Shown here one piece after another: positions 23,120 to 35,905 of a stretch of 64,000 nt of DNA (positions are counted from its first letter, which is position 1; the number at the start of each line of letters is the position of its first letter). Made by a program: the position numbers and the translations under genes. Under the pieces are notes generated by a model, which made no database searches, was not told the DNA's origin, and saw only the letters and a list, made by a program, of their open reading frames with translations. Location of the stretch: positions 89,960,240 to 90,024,239 of the forward strand of contig CAMTDV010000023.1 in NCBI GenBank assembly GCA_947069175.1, given 5' to 3'. The DNA is from Scalesia atractyloides (lineage: Eukaryota; Streptophyta; Magnoliopsida; Asterales; Asteraceae).

Positions 23120-24835
23120 ACCAAAGTGGAACACTAAAGAGGCTTGAAAACAACATGAATCAGCCTGAGGAGTTGGCAACTAGAGATGTAAAATTGTTCA
23201 CTTATGATGAACTGAAACTTGCTACAAGGAACTTTGTAAATGACAAATTCTTGGGTGAGGATATTTATGGAAAGGTTTACAAAGGTTGGGTTGATAATTC
23301 TAAATTGCCCATAACAGTTAAGAAACTTAACCGCTACACACATGTAAGTCCTGAAATGCAGTTTTAATCTGGAAATTCTTATCAAGTGCAATTCTTATAT
23401 ATTATCACTATTGGATGCAGTTTGATCTGGGAATGTTGAAAGAATTTCGTCATCCCAACCTTGTTAAGTTCATAGGATACTGCTTGGAAGGTAAACAACT
23501 TTTCCCAGTCTACGAATTCATGCGTAAAGGAAACTTTAAGGATCTTCTTCGCAGCGGTAAGAAGTATAATAAACTTCAGACATAAACCAAGCTTATTTTC
23601 ACTGAAAATAATGCATATTGAAATAGACAGTTGAATTTTATGGGTTGTAGGAGCTGTTGCAGGACTTCCATTGGTTACAAAGGTGAAGATCGCAGTAGGA
23701 ATTGCTCGAGGGATCATTTTCTTACAAGCACCACAATTTAACCCAATGTCGCAGAATGGAGCAAGTGGTTCCCAACTTTGTAGACATAAGATATTGCTGG
23801 ATGAGGTACGACATGAGCTCTTATGATTTCAGCATCAAAAAGGGTTATGATCAACTATGATCCATAGTCTTCATTTTCCTATAAACCCCACATCAGAGAG
23901 CAAATTAACCTATTGTCTTACTTGTGTGTTTTAGCTAATAACATTTGACAAAAGCTTTGTTTTACAAATTATTGACCAACATGGTACATGCACACAAGGA
24001 CCTTTGCGGGTTTATGCATGTTTTTCTCGTAGTTGCGTTGTGTTCATGAGTCCTCTAAAGGTCTATGCTTTATGACCCATATAGAAGCAAAGGGTTTGTA
24101 ACTTCCATATAGAACCAAAGGGTTTGCAACTTTGTACTTTTCTCATGTTGATATAGAAAATACTCTGGGTAACCAATTGCATTTGGCCTATAAGTATCAA
24201 TGATAACCCACCAACCAAGAGGTTGTGAATTCAAGTTCCGAAAAAAGGCTAACGGGTGAATATTGGTCGATTGAAAAAATAATGTTAGCAGTACATATTG
24301 AATACAATGTTGTACTTAAGCTTTATAGGTTATTTAAGCAAGTACCAACAAGTGGCACAACTCTGGATACTATTCCCTACCATTCGAAAATAGCGTATAT
24401 TAGTACATTCTATTCTTGGAATTACATTTATAACAACTCTACTGTTTTAACCTGTGCACCATTACAAATTTACAGGATTTTACTGCAAAGCTTTCAGATT
24501 ATGGCATTAGTTTGTTAGTAGAAGGTTACTATGACAGGGTCTTTCCAGATATTGATGGGGTGGAATTAGTGCTAAGGTGCAATCTCTATGGTTATAAAGT
24601 AATATTCGCGGAGGTCATGACAGGGGAATGTATAAATAATAAATTTAGAAAGTCGAAGATTAATCGTTTGTTCAGTGAATGTGGAAAAGAGTCCCTGGAT
24701 CATTTTGCAGACTTATGTTTTGAAATCTGCAATGAAGTGGATTCAGAATCAAAGATGCTAACAATGTTGAAGGACCATGACAGCTTGATAAGAACCAAAT
24801 TGAAGAGCTGGTTGAGTGATGGCCGATGGACATAG
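23120..24835 (+). CDS. Pseudokinase second domain, four exons, of the tandem kinase gene
   Basis: Exons 23120-23343, 23421-23556, 23651-23805 and 24476-24835, all with AG/GT borders in agreeing phases. The first starts DQSGTLKRLE and runs on from the donor at 22,903. The domain starts KLFTYDELKLATRNF. The glycine loop is degenerate (LGEDIYGKVYKG), a lysine is kept (ITVKKL), the HRD catalytic loop is gone (SQLCRHKILLDE where HRDxKxxNILLD is expected), and DFG is DYG (KLSDYG). It ends with a charged region (CFEICNEVDSESKML) and TAG at 24835. These losses predict no phosphotransfer. Kinase-pseudokinase pairs are known in plants as tandem kinase proteins, several of them immune receptors. Here the link to the first domain depends on repairing one base at the upstream stop. 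Confidence 0.75.
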
Positions 24836-24944
24836 CTAGGATTGTTAATGTGTATGTAACCTGTCAATTTATGTCATGTTATGGGTCCACACACTTATCC
24901 ATCAATTCAACAGGCCGACCTACTTTGACAGAATGGGTTGATAC

Positions 24945-25801
24945 TTATAAATTGGAGAATGCTCCATTAGGAGAACTGGGTTGATCTATACTAGAATCAA
25001 CCATATGGTCTAGTTTTCTTTCTTTTACACATTTTTGAGCCCACCTTACCAAACTATAATTGTCCTCCCCATTGCAGTCGTCTACTGGAAGCCTTCCAGA
25101 TAGCAATTCAAACAATATGTCCCCAAAAGCGTACACATCGGTTTTCCTTGTTAATTTTCTAGTATAGAAATACTCTGGATCAAGATACCCGAATGTGCCT
25201 TTAACACTTGCGTCAACAAAAGAATTCGATCGATTGGTTGGGCTGACTTTGGATAATCCAAATTCTGAAATCATAGCTGCCCAGTTGTGATCTAAAAAAT
25301 TTTGAACTCTTCACGTCACGATGTATGACTCCATATTGTGTGCCTACACCAGTGTGAAGGTAGTCAAAACCACGTGCGCACCGATGGCTATGTTTAGCCT
25401 TGTCACCCAACTTAAAGGAGTATTGGCTTTGTGTAAATGATGGTAAAGGGTGCCGTTTGGCATAAAATCATAAACAGGGATCATCTCCTTTTTTCATCAC
25501 AATAACCAATTAAAGACACCTAGTGACAATGACGCAACTTAGAAAGCATGTTGATTTCGGCTCTAAACTCAAGTTCCCCTTGGTTGGACATAGAATCCAA
25601 ACGTTTGATGGCTACAACAAGACCAGCTTCTTCACCAGAAATTCTACCTTTGTATACCTTTCCGAATCCACCCTCGACAATGACATGCTCGTCATCAAAG
25701 TTTTTGGTTGCATATAGAATTTCTTCAAGACAAAATATTCGACATGGATGTGCTGGAGTCGATGAGGACGACGTTTCGCCCTGTGCAGAGGCAGAATTCA
25801 T
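24945..25801 (-). pseudogene. Truncated inverted copy of the first kinase domain
   Basis: ATG at 25801 (MNSASAQGE), then FCLEEILYATKNFDD, a glycine loop that has lost its first Gly (IVEGGFGKVYKG), and VVAIKRLDSMSNQGELEF. The frame breaks near 25,520 and again inside the catalytic loop (HRDVKSSK at about 25,290). One frame over, DFG reads EFG (MISEFGLSK), followed by GTFGYLDPEYF and TDVYAFGDILFELLSG, ending at a stop near 24,945 without the end of the domain. It has no second domain. It lies tail to tail with the plus-strand gene, 109 bases apart. Confidence 0.85.
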
Positions 25802-25835
25802 TATCCTGCTTAATATTTTAGATTCAGAGAACTAG

Positions 25836-27057
25836 TTTTAAACTTAATTGGCAACGAGCAGGGTTGATGAGTATATTAACAAAAGTTAGTTTTTAATTGT
25901 GTGAAGGTGCAAGGAAAAGCCTCACCATGTGAAGGTGTGGCTAAGAAAACATATAGATAGGTAAGCATTGACTTACAAAGTCAATGGATAGCTTTTTCAG
26001 TTTTCAATTTTAAGCATTTGGGTTTCCTTAATTCCATTATCATTTCTGCTAGACGTTGTACTTCTAAAATTATATCTTCTTTTGATTAAGCATTAAATAA
26101 TCCTATGAAATACTAGTCTATCCAATTTTTTATATAGTATATACATTATTGAGTGATCTCATTCATTTATCTATAATAAAGTAGTTTAAATTCAGGTACA
26201 TATGGGTTGGGCAAAAATAGGCTAAAAGGATCCGTTAAAGAGTTTAACTGTATTTTTTTTTATCAAAGATGTGTTTGTATAGACCTAAAATTAAAAGAAA
26301 GTTAAAGCGGACTCAATTGTTTCTAACGTTTTTCATCTTACATATCCAAATTGATCTTGTGTGTTGTGTTTATAGGCGTCAAGTGTGTTTATTTCCAACT
26401 GCCAAGAGTGTGTTATTTACAACTGCCAGTTACATGAAGTAGAAGTATTGTAAGGAGGAGGAGAATGTGTAACACCCTAAACGTACAAATGATTATTTTT
26501 TTTTTCAAAAGAATTATTGGTGTGAATCAATACATAAATACAAATTATGATGGTACTTTGCACCATTTAATAAAAAAAGTAGTGTAAAATGGCCGGTCTG
26601 TCTTCATTAAAATCAAAGGAGAAATCAAAGTCAAAAAACTTATTTGCGTGTTGGATAACTGAGGTTGTAAAATGACGTAAATTAGAATTTGGGAGCCAAA
26701 GCCAAATTGAGCAAAAATTACAAGAAACCCAAGGTAAGAACTCAATAGAAGTTCGTTAGAAAGTTACTCATGTTATATACATTTAAAAGAATCATTAGAT
26801 TAGAATATTTTAACAAATAAGTGTAATAATTAGAAAAATCGCAGTAGGATAAGTGCAACAAACGAAACACATCGTATTCTCTATTTCGGATGAGAAATTT
26901 CAGACAAAATACCAGTATCGTATCGATACCATACCAACAGTATGGTTTGGGATCTTTAACGGTACACCGGTACTGATTGGACACATACAGTACAACATTC
27001 GGTTTTGGTTTTTGCCAAGTTTCAATATCGGTATTATGTGGTATAGTACGAGTATCT
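25836..27057. other. Non-coding spacer
   Basis: AT-rich. Around 26,905-26,995 it contains self-complementary stretches such as gtatcgataccatacc and ggtacaccggtac, perhaps a small foldback element. No gene seen. Confidence 0.5.
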
Positions 27058-27519
27058 TGTCACACTCACTCATAGGCGGAAGCGCGTGGTGTGATCTGAT
27101 TGATTCTCATTGCATACAACATAAGTGAACATACTAAATGAATAGAACAAACCCCAAATGCCATTACTGATATAGTTTTCAAAACGCAACGTAGGTTGAG
27201 TATTCAGTTTACAAACCATGAAATGAGATTAAATTGTCAAAGTATTACATAATCAAAATGCTAGTTTTTAAATACTAAGGTTTTGACCCTCATATCACCG
27301 CAAGGAGGCGGTATATAATGAGCAAATCCTTCAAAAGATGGCAATGAAGACTTGGTAGTTGTTTTCTTGACTGAAACTCTTTGCATAGATCCACTAATTA
27401 CCTAAAATACATGTTAAGTTGAAAATCAACAAAAGTTGGCGAGTTCATGTGTTTTAATTTTAGTATTTGTATCACAAAAACCCGTATGTAAAGCGTCAAT
27501 GAAATCGTGATCATTAATG

Positions 27520-29918
27520 TGTCACACCAGCTCGTAGGCAGAAGCGCACGGTATGATCTGATTGATTCTCATTGCATACAACATAAGTGAACAACTATAT
27601 GAATAAAACATTCTCCATACTGAAATTGTTTCAAAACACAACATGGATCAAGTATTTAGTTTACAAACCATGAAATAAGATTTAGTTGTTAAATTGTCAC
27701 ATAACCAAAATGCAAGTTTTAAAATAATAAGGCTTTGACCCTTATATCACCTCAAGGAGGCAGGATATAATAGACAAACCCTCCAAAAGGTAGCATTGGA
27801 GACTTGGTACTCGTTCTCTTGATTGAAACTTCATGCTTCGATCCAGTAATTTCTGAAATACATGTTAAGTTGAAAATCAACAAAGTTGGCGAGTTCATGA
27901 GTTTTAACTGTATGAGTTGGATCCATAAAACATAAGTAGTATTTTTGTATCACCAAAACCCGGTATGTAAAGCGTCAATGTAATCAGGATCATTAATATT
28001 TTGCAAGGACATTAATATGTATGACTACATAGGAAGCATCCAAACTTAGACGATTTCTGTCGATTAACCTCGACTGGGACAACAAATGCACTCTTCCGTG
28101 TGGGTCCATGACCAAGAGCGGGGCTCGCCAACACCCGCTAGATCTAACCTTTGTATCGTGGTCTTAAACAAGATTTACGGTGCTTACGCCCACCCTATTC
28201 GCACATGATCTAGTTATTTCATTCCCTAGCTTATCATACCATAGACATGTATTTCACCACGATAGTTGTAAAACTGTAAAACATTTAAGATGAAAAGGGG
28301 GACATGAACTCACTAATTTGCTTTCTGCTAAACCGATTAACTCGAATATTTTTCTCCGGTTTCGTACCACAACCTACAAACGTGTTAGGTTTTGTTAGAC
28401 ACTTTGGTCTTTGAATGATTCTTGTTCTTGTTTCTTGTCTTAATTATCTATTAAGACTTGTTCAGTTTTGATTTTGTTTAGATATACATCTTGATGTATG
28501 ACAACAATAGATATACTTCATTAAGTATATGTGTATCCTTGCAACGTATGTGTTGCTAGCACGGGCCCAGCCCGCTAGACTCAGTGCCTTACACTAGTAA
28601 GACGTATTTGTTCCATGACACCTCATAGACGGGCTCCACCCGTTTGCCTCGACGACTCCATCGTCGGATATATATAATTCTTTTTAATTATATATAATTC
28701 CAAGTTCGAAGTGTTAGTTAAAATATTATAGTTTAACTTGTATTATTTGTATACACCACTTTATATATATCATTTTGTTTACGATGGGTTTGTGAAAAAT
28801 AATCTATTTTTAACGTGTCTTGATATATATAATTATTTCATTGGTTTACTTATCCATGTTAAATAATTATCAAGTATTATATATGTGTATTTTCCCCAAG
28901 TATAGGTATACTTATATTGTGTGTATTTGCATTCGTATTCTCATGGTTAAGTATAATACTTGTATAATGGTATTTTCACCAATTATTAATGGTATATATT
29001 GGCATGTATTTATACGTATAGGAATACGTATATTTCTTGTATTTATTGCCCCCATTTTTGTGTATTCTTAAATTATATAATTTTAAGATATATTTAAATT
29101 AGTGTATGTATTATTATGCTTGGTAAGTGTATATATCCAAAATAATATATATGTTTGCGATTAGTTCTAGAAACTTATATATTTTAGTTTTCACCAAAAA
29201 TAATATATTTTTAGGAGGTTTATGAAATATATATTTTTATACAATTTGAAAATAATATGTTTTTAGTATCACTAAGTACGATATAGTTTATATACTTGTA
29301 AAAAAATATATTTTGTCACTTGTTCGGTTTTGAAAATATTACTTATCAAGCTTCAATATGTTATATATCTTTAGTCCATAATTCATATATAGTCCAATCG
29401 TCTGAATAGTCCATATTTGTTGCCAAGTATGGTTATGGATAGGTATATATATATTTTGTAATTCTTTTCTTGCCAATTATTATGTATTTATTTGTATGAT
29501 TTATTTTTCAAGTTCCTACCTATATATATATATATATATATATATATCTATATATACATATACATATATATATACACACACATAATACAAACAATAAACA
29601 CATAACTTGTGATTCTTATGATCACCAAATATATATTTTTCCAAAAAATATATTTATACCCATTTTTATCTATAGAAAAACCATACTTCTTAGATTTATA
29701 TTTTATACAAAAACTTGGGGATTTTTATATTTATGGCTCTTAGACATGTTTACTTGTAAAGACTTGGTAAACATATATTTTTCTAAGTGTTTAATTTTTA
29801 TAAAAATTTCGCCATAGTCTCCTCTAGATTTAGGAGGTCTCCCATGTTTTTAAAACATGTGTTAAGCTTGAAAACTCATCAATTTATTCCCAATCATTTC
29901 AACAAGTAATCCATGTAC

Positions 29919-30013
<95 letters not shown>

Positions 30014-32057
30014 TTTTTAGGTCATGATGAACTTGAAAGTTTAATCAAAACATGTAGTCTTTTAGCCTTGTGTTTAAGATGTTCATACATCTTCAAAAAT
30101 GGATTTAGTTACTATTATTCACTAACTTTGTTAAAAATCATTTTTAACATTATGTTTATATATACATTTTTAGGAAACATCATATGTTACTTTAATCACA
30201 TTTTCAAGTTCATCCATTTTGTTAAATATGTTTGTTAAGACTTTTTAGAAAATAATATATTAACTTATGTCCATCCATCTTTCAAGAAGTCTAAAATTTA
30301 TATGTAACAACTTATATACTTTAACAACTTCAACTTTTATGTTCATCTATTTTTATTAACATGTTCATCAAGTCTTTTATCACTTTTAAACACTTGATCA
30401 TCAAACACTTCAAGAACATCATAAATTATTTTATCCACTTTAAAGAATCCATTTATTATGTATAACAAGTTCATCACTTCCTTGACCATGGATCTTTCAA
30501 GATCTTTGTGTTCTATTGTTAGATTATGTTTTTAATCATCATCTAACAAGTCCACATAAGATGTTCATCATCACTAGCTCAAACTACCAACTAACATTTT
30601 CCACAACACAACATAAACAACTTGTTTCTTATAATTTTTAGCTTAGTTGGAAGTGTTCTTCATCTTTGTTTTGCATGGATCTTTAGATGTTATGTTGTAC
30701 ATCTTTTATATATACTTTAACTAGATGAAAATTAAGATTCAAGGGAACTTACTACTAGCACAAGGCTAGGGAACAACACACAAGATCAAGAAGATGAAGA
30801 TGAAGAAAATAGGTGGTTATTAGCTCCTTGAAGAGGTTTTTCCACTTCCAAGACTTGTCACCTTCCTAGTTATGCTTGAGACACCCTTGGATAACCTTAT
30901 ATTGCCTTGAATTGGACTTGAAAATGGAGGTGGTGGTGGAGTGAATGTGGCCGTAGGTAATGGGGGTTTAGGGAAGAAGATGAGCTTCAAATTTTTAGAT
31001 AAGGTTAAGTGTAAGAAGATGGTGATATGTAAGTGTTTATTTATGTTGGTTATGGACACATGATCCTCCATGCAAACCTAGCTTACTTCCAACATGAGGG
31101 GGACAAGGGAGACAAAGATGTTGGTGGCTTGTGGGTCCCCCTTTGTGGCCATCCATGTTAATGATGATGTTAGTTAACTAGGTTAGTTTCCATAGTTAAG
31201 TAACTAGTTAAGTATTTAGGGTTTAGTTAGGGGGTTTTGATGAATTAGGGGTTTTTGATGCATTTTAAGGTATAAAATGCCATGTACTAGCTTAATATTG
31301 TTAAATAATATTAACTAGTTTAATTTTATGTCTGGTTCGTGTTCGGTTGCTTAACGGGTGCTTGGTTCGTTAAAGGGTCCTTAAACGAAGGTTTAAGTAA
31401 CTTGTAGAGATTATAGGGATTTTCAATCAAAACAATGTGTTTAATGGTTTTAACTAGTTATATGATGTAAAAATATTGTTAACTAGTTCATATGATGTTT
31501 CAGATTGTGTCCGGGTGTTCGTTTCGTTATCGGTTCGTTAAAACATTAACTTTCAAGACTTATGTGATATGATATGTTTTTGTGCTAATTAATACTTTCC
31601 TTGTCTTTTAAGTAGTGTATGATGTTTAACATTATTTCTGCATATTACATAAGCTTGCATTTGCTTAATTTTGCTGAATTGCTGTTTAGTGTATAGTTCA
31701 GGCAGTTTTCAGTGCATGTGTTGTTTTTGGAAAGCGTTAGCATTAATCCTAGGTTTCCCACATGGGGTTTAATATATAGTTTGCATTGGACTCCCATCTA
31801 AGTCCTAAATCTGCAGTTTAACTGCGTAATAACACTGTGCTGTCGCAGCTAGTCTAGTGGTCGTTTCCGATGCACAGTTTCAGGCAGTTTTTAAATGGTA
31901 GCCACTATACACATAATAGGCATCATGTAATATATTCAGTAAGCTTTCTAGATTGATGTTATGCAATTCACGCAGTTTAGTCGTTCAAAACATGTAGTTA
32001 TATCACATAATTCACTGTTTAATTGTACAAAATTATCCAGAAGTGACAGTTGTCACA
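27520..32057 (-). mobile_element. Family X solo LTR (4,538 bp), copy A
   Basis: Begins TGTCACACCAGCTCGTAGGC, ends GACAGTTGTCACA, and is flanked by the 5-bp duplication taatg (27515-27519 and 32058-32062). It inserted into another LTR of its own family, which makes 27,058-27,530 look like the first half of a tandem duplication of 27,520-28,000. No coding frame inside; large AT and TA-rich stretches. Confidence 0.8.
29519..30010. repeat. TA and CA microsatellites in family X LTR
   Basis: A TA run at about 29,520-29,575, then a CA run passing into a long TA run at 29,921-30,010. The matching places in copies B (37,032-37,067) and C (55,967-56,043) also carry TA runs, of different lengths. Confidence 0.85.
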
Positions 32058-33816
32058 TAATGTTTTGCAAGGATATTAATATGTGTGACAACATAGGAAG
32101 CATCCAAACCTACACGATTTCTGTTGATTAACCTCGAATGGGACAACAAATGAACTGTTCCGTGTGGGTCCATGACCAAGAGTGGGGCTCACCAACACCC
32201 GCTAGATCTAACCTTTGTACCGTGGTCTTAAACAAGATTAATGGTGCTTACGCCCACCCTATTCGCACATGATCTAGTTATTTCATTCCCTAGCTTATCA
32301 TACCTTAGACATGTATATCGCCCCCGATAGTTGTAAAACTGTAAAAAATTTAAGATGAAAAGGGGGACATGAACTCACTGGATTGCTTTGCTTTCTCTGT
32401 TTAGCTCGAGTATTTCCCTCGGTTCGTATCACAACCTACAATGCGTTAGGTTTTAGTTAGACACTTTGGTCTTTGTAATGATTCATGTTCTTGTTTGTTG
32501 TCTTAAATATTTGTTAAGACTTGTTCAGTGTATTGTCCGTTTAGATATACTTTCGATGTATGATGTCAATAGCTATATGTCACACCCCGGATTTCTAACC
32601 CAAAATCCATATACCGGGGGGCCCGGGTGGGAAGTATCGTGACGTAAGTTGATAACATCATTGTCAATTAAACATAGCACATGGGAAGTCTTGGAGTAAA
32701 ATTACTATTACAAACCGAATGTTCAAAATAAAATAATATACATGCTCGTAATAGAAGATCCACAGGCGGATCATTAAAATGTACAAGAAAGAATATAAAA
32801 CGGACTTTAGGGCATATCTAAGGATTTGCAAGATCCTCTTATTCACTACCGAGCAGCTTCCGGCCTATTTCGTATTGTATCTGCAGTTTAATCTTTGGAC
32901 GATCCATCAGCTTACGCTGGTAAATACACCCAACTGACTCATTTTGAAAACTTTAAAAATGATTTTTAAATGCAAAACGGCACAAAATCTTTTATTAACT
33001 TGGGAAAGTTGACCTTCCAACCTTGTATCAGATTCACATGTTTGTCAATACATACAAGGCCCAATATAGAAACCGAGACACGATTAAATACACACCACTT
33101 AGAACTCACGAAGGTGTTATCCCCAACGTCTTGGGTAATTTGCATATGAGCGTCTGTCAGGTGTATGCCTACACCCCGCACTAAGGTCGTGGCCAATAAC
33201 TAATATATTGAGCCGAGGATATCCAGGACACGGTAATTTAACCCCGGATGTTTAAGTTATCAAACAAAACTGATTAAAACGGAATATGTGGGTTTACTTG
33301 CCATAAACGGGCATTCGATTGACCCCATTTCGGACCAAGGGGTAATAATTTACCGTATCCCAAGCCCATATAGGGAAAATAAGTCGAGATTATTTACCTG
33401 AGCTAGTCTTCTTTTAATTTTAAGAACTCAACCGTATACAAAAGTACCAACTGCAGATAGCATTTACCGGTAAGGCTCTAGTCTGGATTATGGCATAAGC
33501 TAACCAATTAAATACTATCGGTCTTTATTTAAGTCATAGACTTAGACCGAGTAGTGTATATGATCAAAACGTATAACGCTTGATTAAACGATGATCGGAT
33601 AGAATGTAGTTTAAACCCGACAAGTACTTTGACTTGTATAATATGGGTAAACTATAAACATTCTGGATTTTGGAACTTAAATGAACAGGTTAAACCCGTT
33701 TTGGTTAATTTTCGTAAAATAGTTACACATACTTAATCGTGCGCATATTAGCGAAGTCGGGTAACCGGATAAGTAATGGACAAGTTCTATATGCCATTAT
33801 ATTTTAAATAAGTTAA

Positions 33817-34660
33817 GATATCAGTAGGATATCAACTTGTATGCCCGTTATGGTTTTAAAACGAAACTATGCCTCAAAAGGGCATTTGGTAATTATATAC
33901 CGTATAAAAGGAAATTGAACATATTTTAAGTTTATAATCATGAGTATTATGGAAAAATATTTTATTTATGATATAATATCAGTAGGATATCAATTATATG
34001 TGTAATTTACCTTTTATGACCAAACTATGCACCAAAGGGGCATTTTGGTCATTTACACATAGTTTATAAATTATTTGGGATTATTATTTTATAACATGTA
34101 CCTACTGTAAATATGTTTAAAATAAGTTTTAAAATCAGTAGGTAACAAGTCTTGGTCCATTAATATGGTTTAAAACCATACTATGCGCAAAAACGGTGCT
34201 TATGTCGTAAAATGACGTTTTTATGTGATGTTTATGAAAACTGATGTTAAGGTCAGATTAAAATGTTTTAAATATGTTATTTAATATAACATATCAGTAG
34301 GTAAATGATTTATCTTGAAAAGATTGATTAAAATCATTTTATGAATCACAAGGGCTAAAACCGTCACAGATCAACATAGTTTAAAGACTTGCTTGAAAAC
34401 TAAGTTTATAACTTACTTTAATATCCCAAATAATCCTACTTATGATATTACATCAGTAGAAACTCATTTTCAAGTTCAATATCATTTACAACCTTGTTTT
34501 ATACAAAAGGGCATTTTAGTCAAGAAGGGCATAATTATAGAACTTGCGCATAAACTTGGATTCTGATTATGATCATGTAATATAACCTCAGAGGGTTATG
34601 CTACACTATATTATGATCATAATGCGACTCTAGATCAGTAGGTAACTAATCTAAATCGGG
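33817..34660. repeat. Degenerate ~160-bp tandem repeats marked by ATCAGTAGG
   Basis: The motif atcagtagg (or close) recurs at about 33,820, 33,980, 34,135, 34,302, 34,453 and 34,636. Most intervals hold a variant of an aaagggcatttt-type motif. Units are strongly diverged. Y' carries the same array. Confidence 0.55.
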
Positions 34661-35206
34661 TCAGAATCGAAAGTCAAAGCAGAAGTCAAACTTCGCGACT
34701 TTCGGTTGCGAACCGACCCTAGAACTGAAATTGACGAGCCGAACATTTTTGTTACATGTTCTAATAATTATTACCAACTTTTTTAAGTGTCAAAACAAGT
34801 TTCATAACATATATAAGATCAATTTATAATTTTTTCCGAAAAATGGCATGTTTGACTTTTTAATATCATAACTTTGACCCGTCAATTGGTCTAGTAAACG
34901 TGATCTTCAAGAGGTGCCCTTTATAGGGATTAACACCTACCTTATTACGATCATTTAGCCATGTTCATTTCGAACAATGGCTGGACCATAATGGTCTTAA
35001 CCGAAAGTCAAAGCGTTTTCTGAAAAAACGCTTGACTTTTGGCTATAAAAGCCTATAAACAAAAATGCACAAGGAAGGAACACTTACCAGTGATTCCTAG
35101 GGTGCAAAAGAACTATGTTGGATGCTCCTTTTAGCTAGGAACTTCCAGAGGAGGGAGAAGAGTGTGAATAAGAAAGGTGCAAGTACAAATGATGAACTTG
35201 ATCACC

Positions 35207-35214
35207 TATTTATA
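35207..35214 (-). promoter_or_regulatory. TATA box of the family Y LTR
   Basis: Minus-strand ACTATAAATAGG, about 780 bases inside the LTR 5' end (35995). It is preserved at 54,127-54,134 in Y'. Confidence 0.5.
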
Positions 35215-35559
35215 GTTGGAGAACTCAAAGGAGGTGAAGCCAGGTTTTAGGGGTTAAGAGGGAGCTTACAAGTGTCCCAAAACGTGGTATAGCAGTTTGG
35301 GAAGCCATTGTTTCGAAAAAATGGTTTTGGAGTTTTGTTTGGAGACCAAGCAAAACTTTCTGCTGCAGACCCTTTCTCCCGACAGCCCTCGCCCCGCGAC
35401 CGACCCATGGCCTGCTTCAAATTTTGACACTTTTAACCCCTTAACTTTATAAAGCTTCTAAAAGCCTTCTAAAACACCCTTTTGGCCTTTTAGCCCTCCG
35501 TAGCCAATACTTGGCATACCCGGGATTATGCCCGGACATTGTCGAGCTCTCGGTTCGTT

Positions 35560-35905
35560 AAACGGTCACTTAGAGGTATAAATTAACATGTTGACACTTC
35601 TAATCCTCCATTATCCAGCTTACATATATAATTGGATTTAATCACTCTCGTCCAACAAACAGGACATATGAGAGTTTAGGACTACGTAAAGGATCACTCA
35701 GAGGCTCAGTATAAGCATGTTGACTCCGATGTCACTCAGAGGCTAGGCATGTTGACACAACGGTCATTCAAAGGCTACATTTTATGCATAACGACACTAA
35801 TGGTCATTTACATTTTTATGCATGACGACACTAATGGTCGTTCAGAGGCTAAGTTATGCATGTTAACATCAGAAAGTCATTCAGAGGCTCAGTTTGAGCA
35901 TGTTG
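35560..35905. repeat. Degenerate short tandem repeats with tcattcagaggct
   Basis: About seven copies of a 30-45-base unit containing (g)tca(c/t)tcagaggct followed by gcatgttgacac-like sequence. They lie upstream of the LTR TATA box on the minus strand and are repeated in Y'. Confidence 0.65.

Noticed and set aside
24905..24945. Inverted scrap of a kinase C-lobe (reads RPTLTEW on the plus strand)
   Set aside because: Only about ten residues resemble the family; too short to separate from chance.
27058..28000. Tandem duplication of about 470 bp
   Set aside because: Better explained as the start of host LTR X next to the start of the inserted X solo LTR, since taatg target duplications bracket 27,520-32,057.
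29921..30010. CA/TA run as an origin or regulatory element
   Set aside because: A plain microsatellite whose length varies among the three X copies.
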